This document shows, in pieces, positions 44,270 through 53,034 of a stretch of 64,000 nucleotides of DNA; positions within the stretch are counted from its first letter, which is position 1; every line of letters starts with the position of its first letter. The notes under the pieces are model-generated. The model saw only the letters and a list, made by a program, of their open reading frames with translations. It had not been told where the DNA came from and made no database searches. This stretch comes from BMS3BBIN04 sp964552465 (lineage in GTDB: Bacteria; Electryoneota; Electryoneia; Electryoneales; Electryoneaceae), in contig CAZKGR010000010.1 in the NCBI GenBank assembly GCA_964552465.1, positions 1 through 64,000 of the forward strand, read 5' to 3'. The position numbers and the translations under genes are program-made.

Positions 44270-45280
44270 TCAACCCTTGCTGTAAGGAAACTCGCAGGGT
44301 GGATAGAAGACACCATCCTCACGAATAAACGCCGTAATCAGGTCAACCGGGGTCACATCGAATGCTGGATTGTACGCCTCCACCGCCGGCAAACTGATAT
44401 GCGTTCCCCTGTAAGTACGAACTTCTTCAGGTTCTCGTTCCTCAACTGGTATGTTATCACCCGTCGCAATTGACAGGTCAAATGTCGAACTTGGTGCCGC
44501 GACATAGAACGGAATCCCGAACCGTTTTGCAAGTACCGCGAGCTGGAACGTTCCGATCTTATTTGCGGTATCTCCATTTGCAGCGACACGGTCTGCCCCG
44601 AGAATTACCAGATCGACTTTCCCAGCTTGCATCAGACTACCAACTGCGCTGTCACAGAGCAACGTACCGGACATCTGCAGCTTGTCCAGCTCCCACATGG
44701 TCAAGCGTGCGCCCTGCCCCAACGGCCGTGCTTCGCATGCATAAACATGTGCCAGTTTACCCTTATCCCATGCATTTCTTAGTACGCCAAACGAGGTTCC
44801 GATGCCGTAGGTAACCAACACGCCGGTGTTGCAATGCGTCAACGCTCGTGCGCCATCAGGAATCAGCTCGAGACCATGTTCAGCAATCTTGTCGCACATG
44901 GCAGCGTCTTCATCCGCGATGCGCGTTGTTTCCTCACTCAAAACGCGTAGAACCTCAGCGTCTTCAGATATACCATCTATTCTGGACAATAAACGATCTA
45001 CTGCCCACGCGAGATTGACCGCTGTAGGTCGCGCATGCTTTATTGCTTCAACTGACTGCCAGAACTCATCCTGAGTGGCAGATGACGCTTTCGCCATCAC
45101 TACTGCGCAAGCGCCTGTCACTCCGATTGCAGGAGCTCCACGAATCGCCAGACGTTTGATTGCATCGACGACTACACGCCAATCATCAGTACGTATCCAC
45201 TTCTCTTCATGCGGAAGCAAGGTTTGCTCGATGAACTCGAGGTATTGTCCGTCCCAGACCATCCCGCGCAGGCTAGTCAT
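44270..45280 (-). CDS. mtnA: S-methyl-5-thioribose-1-phosphate isomerase
   Basis: 336 residues, eIF2B-like fold. The catalytic residues are C150 in THCNTG and D230 in GADRVAANGD. RGAPAIG (47-53) binds phosphate. It converts methylthioribose-1-phosphate to methylthioribulose-1-phosphate in methionine salvage and can also act on 5-deoxyribose-1-phosphate. Neither MtnB/C/D nor MTA phosphorylase is in this window. It follows the PfkB kinase gene with only one intervening base, so the two are surely cotranscribed. Confidence 0.93.
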   Translation of the reverse strand: MTSLRGMVWDGQYLEFIEQTLLPHEEKWIRTDDWRVVVDAIKRLAIRGAPAIGVTGACAVVMAKASSATQDEFWQSVEAIKHARPTAVNLAWAVDRLLSRIDGISEDAEVLRVLSEETTRIADEDAAMCDKIAEHGLELIPDGARALTHCNTGVLVTYGIGTSFGVLRNAWDKGKLAHVYACEARPLGQGARLTMWELDKLQMSGTLLCDSAVGSLMQAGKVDLVILGADRVAANGDTANKIGTFQLAVLAKRFGIPFYVAAPSSTFDLSIATGDNIPVEEREPEEVRTYRGTHISLPAVEAYNPAFDVTPVDLITAFIREDGVFYPPCEFPYSKG

Positions 45281-45281
45281 C

Positions 45282-46196
45282 TCAGAACCTGGTCATTGTG
45301 CGGATTTCTTCGACACGTTTATTAAGATCATCGACGGTTACGGTCTTCAACCGGTCCAGCGAATATCCTTCGACACAAGCGGAAGCCACAGCGGTTCCGT
45401 AAATGATCGCCTGCCGCCAGGCGTTGTCATCAGCAAGCTCGTGGCTGGCGAGATAACTGATGAAACCACCTGCGAAGGTGTCGCCTGCGCCGGTCGGATC
45501 TTTCACATTTCTGACCGGATAAGCCGGGGCGAAGAATGGCTTTTCGTCTTTACGAAACAGGATTGCGCCGTGCTGCCCTTTTTTGACGACTACAGCCTGC
45601 AAGCCCCTGTCCAGCAGAGCATCTGCCGCATCAAACAAATTGTTCTCTTCTGTGATTTGGATTGCTTCTTCGTCGTTCACCAACAATACATCAACGCGGT
45701 CAATGACCTTGTTAAGACTATCCGGAGTTCCACTGATCCAGAAGTTCATTGTGTCGAGAACGACCAGTTCAGGTTTGTTTATCTGGTCGAGCACGCTCAT
45801 TTGTAGATCTGGGTGGATGTTGCCCAGAAACACGATCGGGGTTGAGATAAAATGTCCCGGAATCTTCGGTTCGAAGTTTTCGAAGACGCCTAGTTGCGTA
45901 AACAATGTCTCGCGCTTGTTAGGATCCTCGAAGTAGCGTCCGCCCCAGCGAAATGTCTGGCCTTCTGCTATCTGCAAACCTGCCGTATCAACGTCACGGT
46001 CGCGAAGGTATTCGATCTCACCGAGGGGAAAGTCAGTACCGATCACGGCAACCAGTCGTACTGACGCGTAAAGACTCGCAGCAGTCGAGAAATAAAATGA
46101 CGATCCACCGAGCGCATCTTCCGCTGAACCATTTGGAGTATGGATAGTATCCAACGCCGCCGAACCAACAACGAGTACAGGTTTTGCTGAGGACAT
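45282..46196 (-). CDS. PfkB-family sugar/nucleoside kinase next to mtnA
   Basis: 304 residues, ribokinase fold. DPTGAGD at 233-239 holds the catalytic D239; LGGSSFYFSTAASL (29-42) is the N-terminal substrate signature. LDTMNFWISGTPDSL (148-162) and LLVNDEEA are typical of a conserved bacterial PfkB group of unsettled substrate. Pairing with mtnA suggests it makes or uses a 5-substituted ribose in methylthioadenosine or 5-deoxyadenosine salvage, but that is context only; adenosine kinase-like activity is an alternative. It follows argS by 8 nt. Confidence 0.88.
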   Translation of the reverse strand: MSSAKPVLVVGSAALDTIHTPNGSAEDALGGSSFYFSTAASLYASVRLVAVIGTDFPLGEIEYLRDRDVDTAGLQIAEGQTFRWGGRYFEDPNKRETLFTQLGVFENFEPKIPGHFISTPIVFLGNIHPDLQMSVLDQINKPELVVLDTMNFWISGTPDSLNKVIDRVDVLLVNDEEAIQITEENNLFDAADALLDRGLQAVVVKKGQHGAILFRKDEKPFFAPAYPVRNVKDPTGAGDTFAGGFISYLASHELADDNAWRQAIIYGTAVASACVEGYSLDRLKTVTVDDLNKRVEEIRTMTRF

Positions 46197-46204
46197 TATT
46201 ATCC

Positions 46205-47794
46205 TTACATGCGTTCCGGGGCTGAAACGCCGAACAGGCGCAACCCTTCCTTGAGTACAATTCCTGTTGCGAGTACGAGTGCACCGCGAGCGTTTGTCAC
46301 ATCTTTCGTTTCACCAATCACGCGACAAGCTACGTAGAACTTGTGGAATCGGTTGGCTATCTCTTCGAGATACCCAACCAGCCTCTGTGGTTCACGCGCT
46401 TCAGCAGCTTTTGCTATAGCCTCTGGGAATTGCTCCAGATGCTTGATAAGTTCAATCTCTTCAGGAGCTTTGAGCGGGCTCAAGTCGAATGATGAATCGG
46501 GTTTCGGCGCCCCATCCTGACGCAGGATTCCACGAATTCTTGTGTGCGCATATTGTATGTAATACACCGGGTTTTGATCGCTTTGTTCAAGTGCCAGATC
46601 AAGGTCGAATTCCAGCGGTGTCGATGTCTTCCGTTGCAGGAAGAAATAGCGTGCGACATCCACCCCCACTTCGTCGAGCAATTCGCTGAGGGCAATCAGC
46701 TTGCCAGCCCGTTTTGACATTTTGACCCGTTCACCATCTCGCAGCAGATGTACCTGCTGTACGATAAGAACACTCAGGAAATCTTCGTATCCAAGGGCCT
46801 TGAGTGCCGCTTGCATACGGTTGACATAGTCGTGATGGTCCGGTCCGAGCAGATCAATTGCGACATCAGACCTGGCCGCTTTGTTCAAGTGATAGGCGAT
46901 GTCAGGAAGCAGGTACGTAGGACGACCTTCGCTGGTAACAATCACCCGATCCTCTTCATCACCGAATTCGCTGCCTTTGAACCAGAGGGCGCCGTCTTTT
47001 TCATAAACAGCATCCTTCGCCTTCAGTTGCTCCAGTGCAGTTTGCGGATCTCCGCCACCATGAAGCTCTGATTCACGAAACCAACGGTCAAACTCAACGC
47101 GATACTTGCTTAATACTTCCTGTTGAGCTTTAACGTTAATGTCAGCCGCTAATCGCCCGATCTCTTCAGGATCATCATCTGTCGAGGGTTTGCGGTTCGC
47201 ATAGACCTTCTCCGCCAGTTCGAAGACATCATCACCGTGATACCCATCTTCCGGGACATTATTGCCCATGGCGCGAGCGGTCACAGATGCGCCAAATCGG
47301 CGTATTTGCCTTCCCGCATCGTTTACGTAGAACTCGGCTGCCGCGTCATAACCAGCTTTGCGGAGAACTCGAACCAGGCTATCGCCAATCGCGGCAGCGC
47401 GTGCGCTGACGATGTTCAGTGGTCCGGTTGGATTTGCGCTAACGAACTCGACAAGGACTCTTTTCTGGCCGCCCGCATCGGATGATCCAAATTCTGCGCC
47501 TTGTTCAAGAATATTTGTAACGACATCCTGGTAATACGATGGACCAATCCACACGTTCACGAAACCCGGTCCAGCCACTTCAACTTTTTGGAGCCCTAGA
47601 TCACCTGGATTAATAGCCTCAACCAACTCCTGCGCTAGTTCGCGTGGATTACGTCCCATGCGTTTCGCTGCAATCATCGCAACATTGGTCGACAGGTCGC
47701 CTTGCTCGGCCCGTTTCGGTACTGACCATTGCACAGGCACATCAGTGCCCGCAAGTGGCTGCAGGATTTGTGTCAGCCTTTGCTTCAAATCCAT
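46205..47794 (-). CDS. argS: Arginyl-tRNA synthetase
   Basis: 529 residues from the ATG with GGAG about 10 nt upstream. The N-terminal Add1 domain (1-80) is followed by the class I catalytic core with SANPTGPLNIVSARAAA (about 119-134), and then GERVKMSKRAGKLIAL and the anticodon-binding helices (YIQYAHTRIRGILRQ to the end). The HIGH signature, normally H-x-G-H in this family, reads NIVS, while the KMSK motif is kept. It charges tRNA-Arg. The open frame extends 46 codons upstream through the rsfS region and is rejected there. Confidence 0.94.
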   Translation of the reverse strand: MDLKQRLTQILQPLAGTDVPVQWSVPKRAEQGDLSTNVAMIAAKRMGRNPRELAQELVEAINPGDLGLQKVEVAGPGFVNVWIGPSYYQDVVTNILEQGAEFGSSDAGGQKRVLVEFVSANPTGPLNIVSARAAAIGDSLVRVLRKAGYDAAAEFYVNDAGRQIRRFGASVTARAMGNNVPEDGYHGDDVFELAEKVYANRKPSTDDDPEEIGRLAADINVKAQQEVLSKYRVEFDRWFRESELHGGGDPQTALEQLKAKDAVYEKDGALWFKGSEFGDEEDRVIVTSEGRPTYLLPDIAYHLNKAARSDVAIDLLGPDHHDYVNRMQAALKALGYEDFLSVLIVQQVHLLRDGERVKMSKRAGKLIALSELLDEVGVDVARYFFLQRKTSTPLEFDLDLALEQSDQNPVYYIQYAHTRIRGILRQDGAPKPDSSFDLSPLKAPEEIELIKHLEQFPEAIAKAAEAREPQRLVGYLEEIANRFHKFYVACRVIGETKDVTNARGALVLATGIVLKEGLRLFGVSAPERM

Positions 47795-47822
47795 CTTAGT
47801 TCGAGCTCCGAGGGTTTCTATC

Positions 47823-48191
47823 TCAGGAAGTGACAGGATTGGTGTCCTGAATTCGTTCAGTAGGGGCATCACCCCAGAGTTGTTCCAACCGATAGAAATC
47901 TCGCGCATCGCGTTGGAACACATGTAACACAACGTCGCCGTAGTCGATCAGCACCCAGTTCAGGTGTGTGCGACCTTCGATATTGAGCGGACGAATCGCG
48001 TCTTCCTGTTTGCGTAGTGATCGATCCACGTGATCGACAATTGCACGAGTGTGTACGTCCACCGATCCCGTGGCGATCACAAAGTAATCGGCAAGAGTGG
48101 TGAGTTCTCGCAAGTCGAGGATCAGAATATCCTCTCCCTGCTTTTCAAGTGCCAGATCCGCAACTCTGCGGGCAAGTTGGTGGGAAGTCAA
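47823..48191 (-). CDS. rsfS: Ribosomal silencing factor RsfS
   Basis: 122 residues from a TTG 1 nt after the upstream stop; a TTG at 48230 that overlaps the upstream gene by 38 nt would add 13 residues. The whole RsfS fold is present: ARRVADLALEKQGEDILILD, LADYFVIATGSVDVHTRAIV, WVLIDYGDVVLHVFQRDARDFYRLEQLW (in part). It binds L14 of the large subunit and blocks subunit joining in starvation. It sits between a LytR_C-domain gene and argS. Neither start has a convincing Shine-Dalgarno site. Confidence 0.9.
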   Translation of the reverse strand: MTSHQLARRVADLALEKQGEDILILDLRELTTLADYFVIATGSVDVHTRAIVDHVDRSLRKQEDAIRPLNIEGRTHLNWVLIDYGDVVLHVFQRDARDFYRLEQLWGDAPTERIQDTNPVTS

Positions 48192-48192
48192 A

Positions 48193-48729
48193 TTACGGCT
48201 GAAGGTTAAGTGATTGATAATCTTTGCCAAGAATCAACGTCAAGTCGATATCGACCAGTTGCGGATTCGTCTCAAAGGTAACATGAGTAGAATCGAGACC
48301 GAGTGTTGCTGCTAGACGGTGGCCGATCCCGGGGATAGCGCTCCGGTCAACCACCCACGTCTCGGTGAAATTGTGATGCGGTGCGTTACGTGTATCACGC
48401 ACATCATACCCCTGATCACGTAGGATTTGGGCATAACTACTCGCCAGCCCTGAGATACCACACCCATTGAGGATTTCCACGCGAGTAGGCCGTGTCGGAA
48501 TAGCCTCCGGTGGCATTTCGCCATCGTGTTCAGTCTCTGACATGTCCGCAGTGCCAGAATCCATGAAAGGATCGTCTGCGGAATCATCCATCACTTCTGA
48601 TGCCTGCTCCATTTCGCCATCATTCAGCATTGGAGCATCGTCTTCGAATAGCTCGAATCCGACCAGCAGGAGCAGCAAAACGAGTTGGGCCACGACCAGC
48701 CAGGTCAGGACACTCACTCGCTTTTCCAT
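48193..48729 (-). CDS. Membrane-anchored LytR C-terminal-domain protein
   Basis: 178 residues. One N-terminal helix (about 8-28, WLVVAQLVLLLLLVGFELF) is followed by a very acidic, low-complexity linker and a LytR_C/CpsA-type domain from about residue 80 (VEILNGCGISGLASSYAQIL, RDQGYDVRDTRNAPHHNFTE; ends LTLILGKDYQSLN). The domain is found at the end of LytR-CpsA-Psr proteins and alone beside rsfS in many genomes; its biochemical function is unsettled. The start ATG is chosen because it places the helix at the N-terminus. Confidence 0.83.
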   Translation of the reverse strand: MEKRVSVLTWLVVAQLVLLLLLVGFELFEDDAPMLNDGEMEQASEVMDDSADDPFMDSGTADMSETEHDGEMPPEAIPTRPTRVEILNGCGISGLASSYAQILRDQGYDVRDTRNAPHHNFTETWVVDRSAIPGIGHRLAATLGLDSTHVTFETNPQLVDIDLTLILGKDYQSLNLQP

Positions 48730-48836
48730 ATCTACCGCTGTTCTTCCAGTCGGCCTCGCCGGTATGCGATTCATCCGCCTCCGGCCCTCCCCGTCATCCC
48801 ACGAAAACTACCACTTTCACGCAGCCACACTGATTG

Positions 48837-49421
48837 TTAACGCCCAGTCGGTCCGTAAAAGCGCGAATTAAAACCAAGGGCTGAGTTATGACCATACTCA
48901 CCGTATGGATAACCATAGCCAAAGGGATTATGATAGTAGTTGTATCCGTACATCCCGGCGGGCAAACGGTCTACGCTGATCTGAATTCGCATGTTATCAC
49001 GCGGTTTCCAGATCAGGTCCGCCCCACCAAAATACTCTGCGCTGTTAAAGAATGAACTCAACGCGCTTTGTCCGGGCTGAGTCATACTGCCGGACTCAGC
49101 ATATGGATTGTTCGTTATTCCAGTACGCAAACGCAACAGAACAGGTGAATTGAACTTATAGCTCAAGGTGTTCATGTAATATCCCTGAGAATACCCGTTC
49201 CCCATGCCGGACGCATACCCGAAACCCATGGAGTGACTCATCTGAATACGTGAGAAGTCGATGAACCCAGTGAGGTTGTTCTCCATTGTCGGTTGACGTA
49301 ACGTTTCAGTCGTGGTCGGACTGGTTGGCACGTTACGATACGGTGCTTGAGCGTATGTCAATGCCGCTGTCGCCATAACCATCACGACGGACAACGTAAA
49401 CATCATGGAGAAGCGTTTCAT
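48837..49421 (-). CDS. Small secreted Tyr/Gly-rich protein of unknown function
   Basis: 194 residues, no family recognised. A signal peptide (FTLSVVMVMATAALTYAQ) is followed by a strand-like core (LTGFIDFSRIQMSHSMGFGY; VLLRLRTGITNNPYAES; GGADLIWKPRDNMRIQISVD) and a Tyr/Gly/Asn-rich tail with a YGYPYGEYG tract. The pattern fits a small outer-membrane or surface-exposed protein. ATG preceded by a good AGGAGG-type leader (revcomp of CCTCCT at 49428). Transcribed alone, with 49 nt to the GlmU-like gene. Confidence 0.7.
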   Translation of the reverse strand: MKRFSMMFTLSVVMVMATAALTYAQAPYRNVPTSPTTTETLRQPTMENNLTGFIDFSRIQMSHSMGFGYASGMGNGYSQGYYMNTLSYKFNSPVLLRLRTGITNNPYAESGSMTQPGQSALSSFFNSAEYFGGADLIWKPRDNMRIQISVDRLPAGMYGYNYYHNPFGYGYPYGEYGHNSALGFNSRFYGPTGR

Positions 49422-49470
49422 CAGAACCTCCTATATCCAGTCTAGAAAGTACCCAGTCGTCCGTGATGAA

Positions 49471-50223
49471 TCAAGCGGACTCTAGCCGTTCGCGCCAAAT
49501 CTGTTCCGCTTCTGCGAGGTCGTTCACAGTGTTAACACCATGAATTTCATTAAAATCTGCGACCCATGCTGCGACGGGTAAATCTTGCTTAAAAAATGAC
49601 TCGAACACATCGGTTAAATAGTACTCACCCTGCGCATTGGTGTTGCTCAACGAATGCAACGCCGGGAACAGGTACTTTGCATCATACAGGTAAATGCCCG
49701 AATTGATTTCGCTGATCAGTCTTTCCTCATCCGTGCAATCCTTGTGTTCACGGATGGCGGTTACCGCACCGTCTTTGTCGCGGAGTACACGTCCGTACCC
49801 GGACGGATCAGGCGCTATCGCAGTAATAACTGTTGCAACAACCTCTTGCTCACGATGATACTCGACAACATTGCGTATCGTTTCCTCAGTCAACAAGGGA
49901 ACGTCCCCTGAGAGGACGAGAATTTCTCCTTCATATCCCTGGAGCGCAGATTCCGCCATCATCGCGGCGTGACCGGTACCCAGCAGTTGGTCCTGAATCG
50001 CATGGCTTACACCAGCTTGTTCGACAACCGGGATTACCAGTTCACGCATGTGACCAACAATGACCACGATTTGGTTTGCTCCACTCGATTGTGCCTGACG
50101 GATCACGTGGGCCAGCATCGGTTCCTCAGCAATCGGGTGCAGCACCTTCGGCAGGTCGGATTTCATCCGTTTTCCGGCCCCTGCGGCCAGTATGATGGCC
50201 GCCAGATCACGACTCTGAATCAT
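49471..50223 (-). CDS. GlmU-like sugar-nucleotide pyrophosphorylase lacking the acetyltransferase domain
   Basis: 250 residues. It equals the N-terminal half of GlmU: nucleotide-binding loop LAAGAGKRMKSDLPKVLHP (12-30), QDQLLGTGHAAMMAE, SGDVPLL with the metal Asp, and EINSGIYLYDA. The reaction expected is GlcNAc-1-P + UTP to UDP-GlcNAc + PPi. The left-handed beta-helix that acetylates GlcN-1-P is absent and the protein ends cleanly with a helix, so the other half must be separate or the enzyme has another sugar substrate. Start overlaps panC as ATGA. Confidence 0.9.
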   Translation of the reverse strand: MIQSRDLAAIILAAGAGKRMKSDLPKVLHPIAEEPMLAHVIRQAQSSGANQIVVIVGHMRELVIPVVEQAGVSHAIQDQLLGTGHAAMMAESALQGYEGEILVLSGDVPLLTEETIRNVVEYHREQEVVATVITAIAPDPSGYGRVLRDKDGAVTAIREHKDCTDEERLISEINSGIYLYDAKYLFPALHSLSNTNAQGEYYLTDVFESFFKQDLPVAAWVADFNEIHGVNTVNDLAEAEQIWRERLESA

Positions 50224-51071
50224 TGATTCTCCAACCGGACATTATCTATTAGACGAACGTTTCCAAAACGAACTGCCATTGCCAGCAAGCAGGAGCGATC
50301 CACAGATTCACGCGGTTGCAGATCATCCCAACCGACAACTTCAACATATTCTATCGCTCCTGATGGAGCTTTCTTTTTTATGGTTCTCCGCACTGTATCC
50401 ACCAGGTATTCAGTAGATTTAATGCCGTTCTCAAACTGTTCAACAGCTTTATTGAGGGCCAGGTTGAGAGCTGCCGCTTCCGCACGGTGTTCAGCGGTAA
50501 GCCGAACATTCCGGCTACTCATCGCCAAGCCATCTTCTTCACGAAGAGTTGGGCCGAGAATAATCTTGATACCAAATTGCAAATCGTCATTGAGTTTTTC
50601 CAGAATGCGAGCCTGTTGAGCGTCCTTGCGTCCAAAAACTGCAACATCCGGTTGAACGACATAGAACAGCTTGCTGACTATGGTTGTCACTCCACGGAAA
50701 TGATTTGGGCGACTCGCGCCGCATAAGTGTTGGTCCAGTCCCTTCACTTCAACATATGTGGCATAACCTTCCGGATACATTTCATCACTGGTTGGAATCC
50801 AGACAGCGTCAACACCCCTCTCACGACACAGTTCTAGATCGCGTTCTTCGTCTCGCGGATAGCTTTCATAATCCTCGCCTGGACCGAATTGGGCAGGGTT
50901 GACAAAGATGCTTACGATAACAGCGTCGGCGTGTTCGTTTGCAATATCAACGAGACTCAAGTGGGCATCATGCAGGTATCCCATAGTCGGAACAAGACCC
51001 ACAATTTGACCATTCAGCCGCTTTGCTCGCGACCAACTGCGAACTTCATCTGCGGACTTCAGGATGATCAT
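50220..51071 (-). CDS. panC: Pantothenate synthetase
   Basis: 283 residues. It joins pantoate and beta-alanine with ATP. The nucleotide-binding signature reads PTMGYLHDAHLSLV (HxAH, where HxGH is usual). FVNPAQFGPGEDYESYPR and VFGRKDAQQARIL are well conserved, and SSRNVRLTAEHR corresponds to the KMSKS-like loop. It overlaps panB by 4 nt (ATGA) and the GlmU-like gene by 4 nt. No panD is visible in the window. Confidence 0.95.
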   Translation of the reverse strand: MIILKSADEVRSWSRAKRLNGQIVGLVPTMGYLHDAHLSLVDIANEHADAVIVSIFVNPAQFGPGEDYESYPRDEERDLELCRERGVDAVWIPTSDEMYPEGYATYVEVKGLDQHLCGASRPNHFRGVTTIVSKLFYVVQPDVAVFGRKDAQQARILEKLNDDLQFGIKIILGPTLREEDGLAMSSRNVRLTAEHRAEAAALNLALNKAVEQFENGIKSTEYLVDTVRRTIKKKAPSGAIEYVEVVGWDDLQPRESVDRSCLLAMAVRFGNVRLIDNVRLENQ

Positions 51072-51868
51072 GCGTGGAAGCTCTCATCGTCGCTTGGGAA
51101 GTCGTGACTACGTATATCATCTACGTATTGACGCACGGCCCCCTCGATTAGTTTAGCGCCGTCGAGGTACCTCCGAGCAAAACGGAATTTCGGGCCAAGG
51201 CCGAGCATGTCATAGCTGACCAGGATTTGACCATCACAGTGCGGACCGGATGCAATCCCAACAGTAGGAATTTCAAGCGATTCGCTGATCTCTTTGGCGA
51301 GCTCAACAGGGATTTTCTCAAGTACCATGGCGAATGCACCAGCGTCCTGAAGGCGCAGAGCATCCTCACGAATCCTTCGCGCTTCCTTCTCTTCCGCACC
51401 GCGCAGATCCCAGCCACCGAAGACATGTACGGATTGAGGCGTAAGACCAAGGTGCCCCATGACGGGCATCCCCATCGTGGTCATACGTTTGATTGGATCA
51501 AGAACCGGTCCAGCACCCTCTACCTTGACCGCCTCTGCCCGGCCCTCTTTCATGAATCGGATTGATGCTTCTACGCAAGCTTCTGAAGACAATTGGGTAA
51601 TACCGAAAGGCATATCTGCCACTAGCAATGCCCGTTTCACCCCTCGGCTGACGTTCTTCGTCATGAAGATGAGCTCGTCCAGCGTAATTGACAGCGTGTC
51701 TGGACGTCCAGTAATTACCATACCTGCTGAATCGCCAACGAGGATCAGGTCGAGCCCTGCTTTATCCTCCACGGCTGCCAGAGTCGCATCATATGCGGTT
51801 AAGGCTGCAATAGGAGTACCCTGACGCTTCATCTCTATCAGGTGCGGTACGGTTATCTTCTTTTCCAT
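51068..51868 (-). CDS. panB: 3-methyl-2-oxobutanoate hydroxymethyltransferase
   Basis: 266 residues from the ATG that overlaps the mnmA stop (TGATG) with GAGGA 9 nt upstream; an ATG 3 codons earlier is possible. TIM barrel with ALTAYDATLA, LILVGDSAGMVITGR (metal Asp), VKVEGAGPVLDPIKRM and GHLGLTPQSVHVFGG (catalytic region). It makes ketopantoate for coenzyme A synthesis. Coupled to panC. Confidence 0.95.
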   Translation of the reverse strand: MEKKITVPHLIEMKRQGTPIAALTAYDATLAAVEDKAGLDLILVGDSAGMVITGRPDTLSITLDELIFMTKNVSRGVKRALLVADMPFGITQLSSEACVEASIRFMKEGRAEAVKVEGAGPVLDPIKRMTTMGMPVMGHLGLTPQSVHVFGGWDLRGAEEKEARRIREDALRLQDAGAFAMVLEKIPVELAKEISESLEIPTVGIASGPHCDGQILVSYDMLGLGPKFRFARRYLDGAKLIEGAVRQYVDDIRSHDFPSDDESFHA

Positions 51869-53034
51869 CAGCGGCATTCCTCAGCAATGTCAGAGGAGTT
51901 CTGAACCTGTTCAGCTTCCGACTCACGTAACGCTCGGCGGATAATACCGCCTCCCCAAACTACATCACCACGGTACCATACAGCAGATTGTCCGGGTGAA
52001 ATCGCGTGTACTGGTTCATTAAAGATAATGATTACGTCATCGTCCGAGTTCGGGAATAACGTTGCCGGGAAACCATGCGGGTCATTATAACGAATCTTGA
52101 CCGTACACGGTTCTGGTTCTGTCGGCTGATCAAACGAGACCCAGTTTGTCATCGCTGCAATCAGACCAGGACGAGCCAACGCTTGGCGATCTCCGATGAT
52201 AACCTTGTTTTTGTCTGGATCAAGCTCGGTCACATAGTAAGGTCCATGACCGTCAGAGATATTCAAGCCACGTCGCTGCCCAACTGTGAACGAAAAAAAG
52301 CCGTTGTGGGTGCCGACTGTATCGCCTTCCTGATTGACGATCTCCCCTTCACCGATCTTATTGACACGGGCCGAATGTGTTTCGCGTAGATGATCGTCAT
52401 AACGGCCATCAATGAAGCACACTTCCTGGCTGTCTGGTTTGTCAGCGGTACGGAGGTTCAGTTCGCGTGCTTTTTCGCGAATATCATTCTTTGTCCATGT
52501 TCCCAACGGGAGTAAAGTTCGGTTCAGCGCTTCGCGCGGCAGTTGCCACAACGCATAACTCTGGTCTTTAGTCAGATCAACCCCGCGTTCCAGCCGCAAG
52601 CCAGATTCAGCATGGGTGATGCGAGCGTAATGCCCAGTCGCGATGTAGTCGAAACCAAATACTGGTGCTCGTTTCAGCACCTCGCCCCATTTGAGATAAG
52701 TATTGCACGCTATGCAGGGATTTGGAGTACGTCCTTCTAGATAGGCATTCTCGTAAGGATCAACGACATTGCTGGTAAATGCTGACCTCAAGTCGAGAAC
52801 GACATGTTCGATCCCGAGTCCGTTGCAGATCAGGCGTGCGTCCATCTGGTGTGAAATGTCGCAGCATCCTCGTTCTCCTGATGGTCGCCGTCCAGCACTC
52901 TCGTAATCCCAGAGTTGGAGGGTAACTCCGACAACTTCGTATCCCTCTTCGACCAGCAGTGCGGCCGCGACCGAACTGTCAACTCCGCCGCTCATCAACA
53001 CACCGACACGCTTCTTTTGTGCAGGACTTACCAC
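51868..53034 (-). CDS. mnmA: tRNA-specific 2-thiouridylase
   Basis: 388 residues from a GTG that overlaps the cysteine desulfurase stop by 7 nt. The ATP PP-loop SGGVDSS is at about 15-21. The two catalytic cysteines are in TPNPCIACN and DSQEVCFIDG. It thiolates U34 of tRNAs for Lys, Glu and Gln, taking sulfur from a cysteine desulfurase, here encoded immediately upstream. The open frame extends 14 codons further into that gene and is rejected. It also overlaps panB by 1 nt. Confidence 0.95.
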   Translation of the reverse strand: MVSPAQKKRVGVLMSGGVDSSVAAALLVEEGYEVVGVTLQLWDYESAGRRPSGERGCCDISHQMDARLICNGLGIEHVVLDLRSAFTSNVVDPYENAYLEGRTPNPCIACNTYLKWGEVLKRAPVFGFDYIATGHYARITHAESGLRLERGVDLTKDQSYALWQLPREALNRTLLPLGTWTKNDIREKARELNLRTADKPDSQEVCFIDGRYDDHLRETHSARVNKIGEGEIVNQEGDTVGTHNGFFSFTVGQRRGLNISDGHGPYYVTELDPDKNKVIIGDRQALARPGLIAAMTNWVSFDQPTEPEPCTVKIRYNDPHGFPATLFPNSDDDVIIIFNEPVHAISPGQSAVWYRGDVVWGGGIIRRALRESEAEQVQNSSDIAEECR

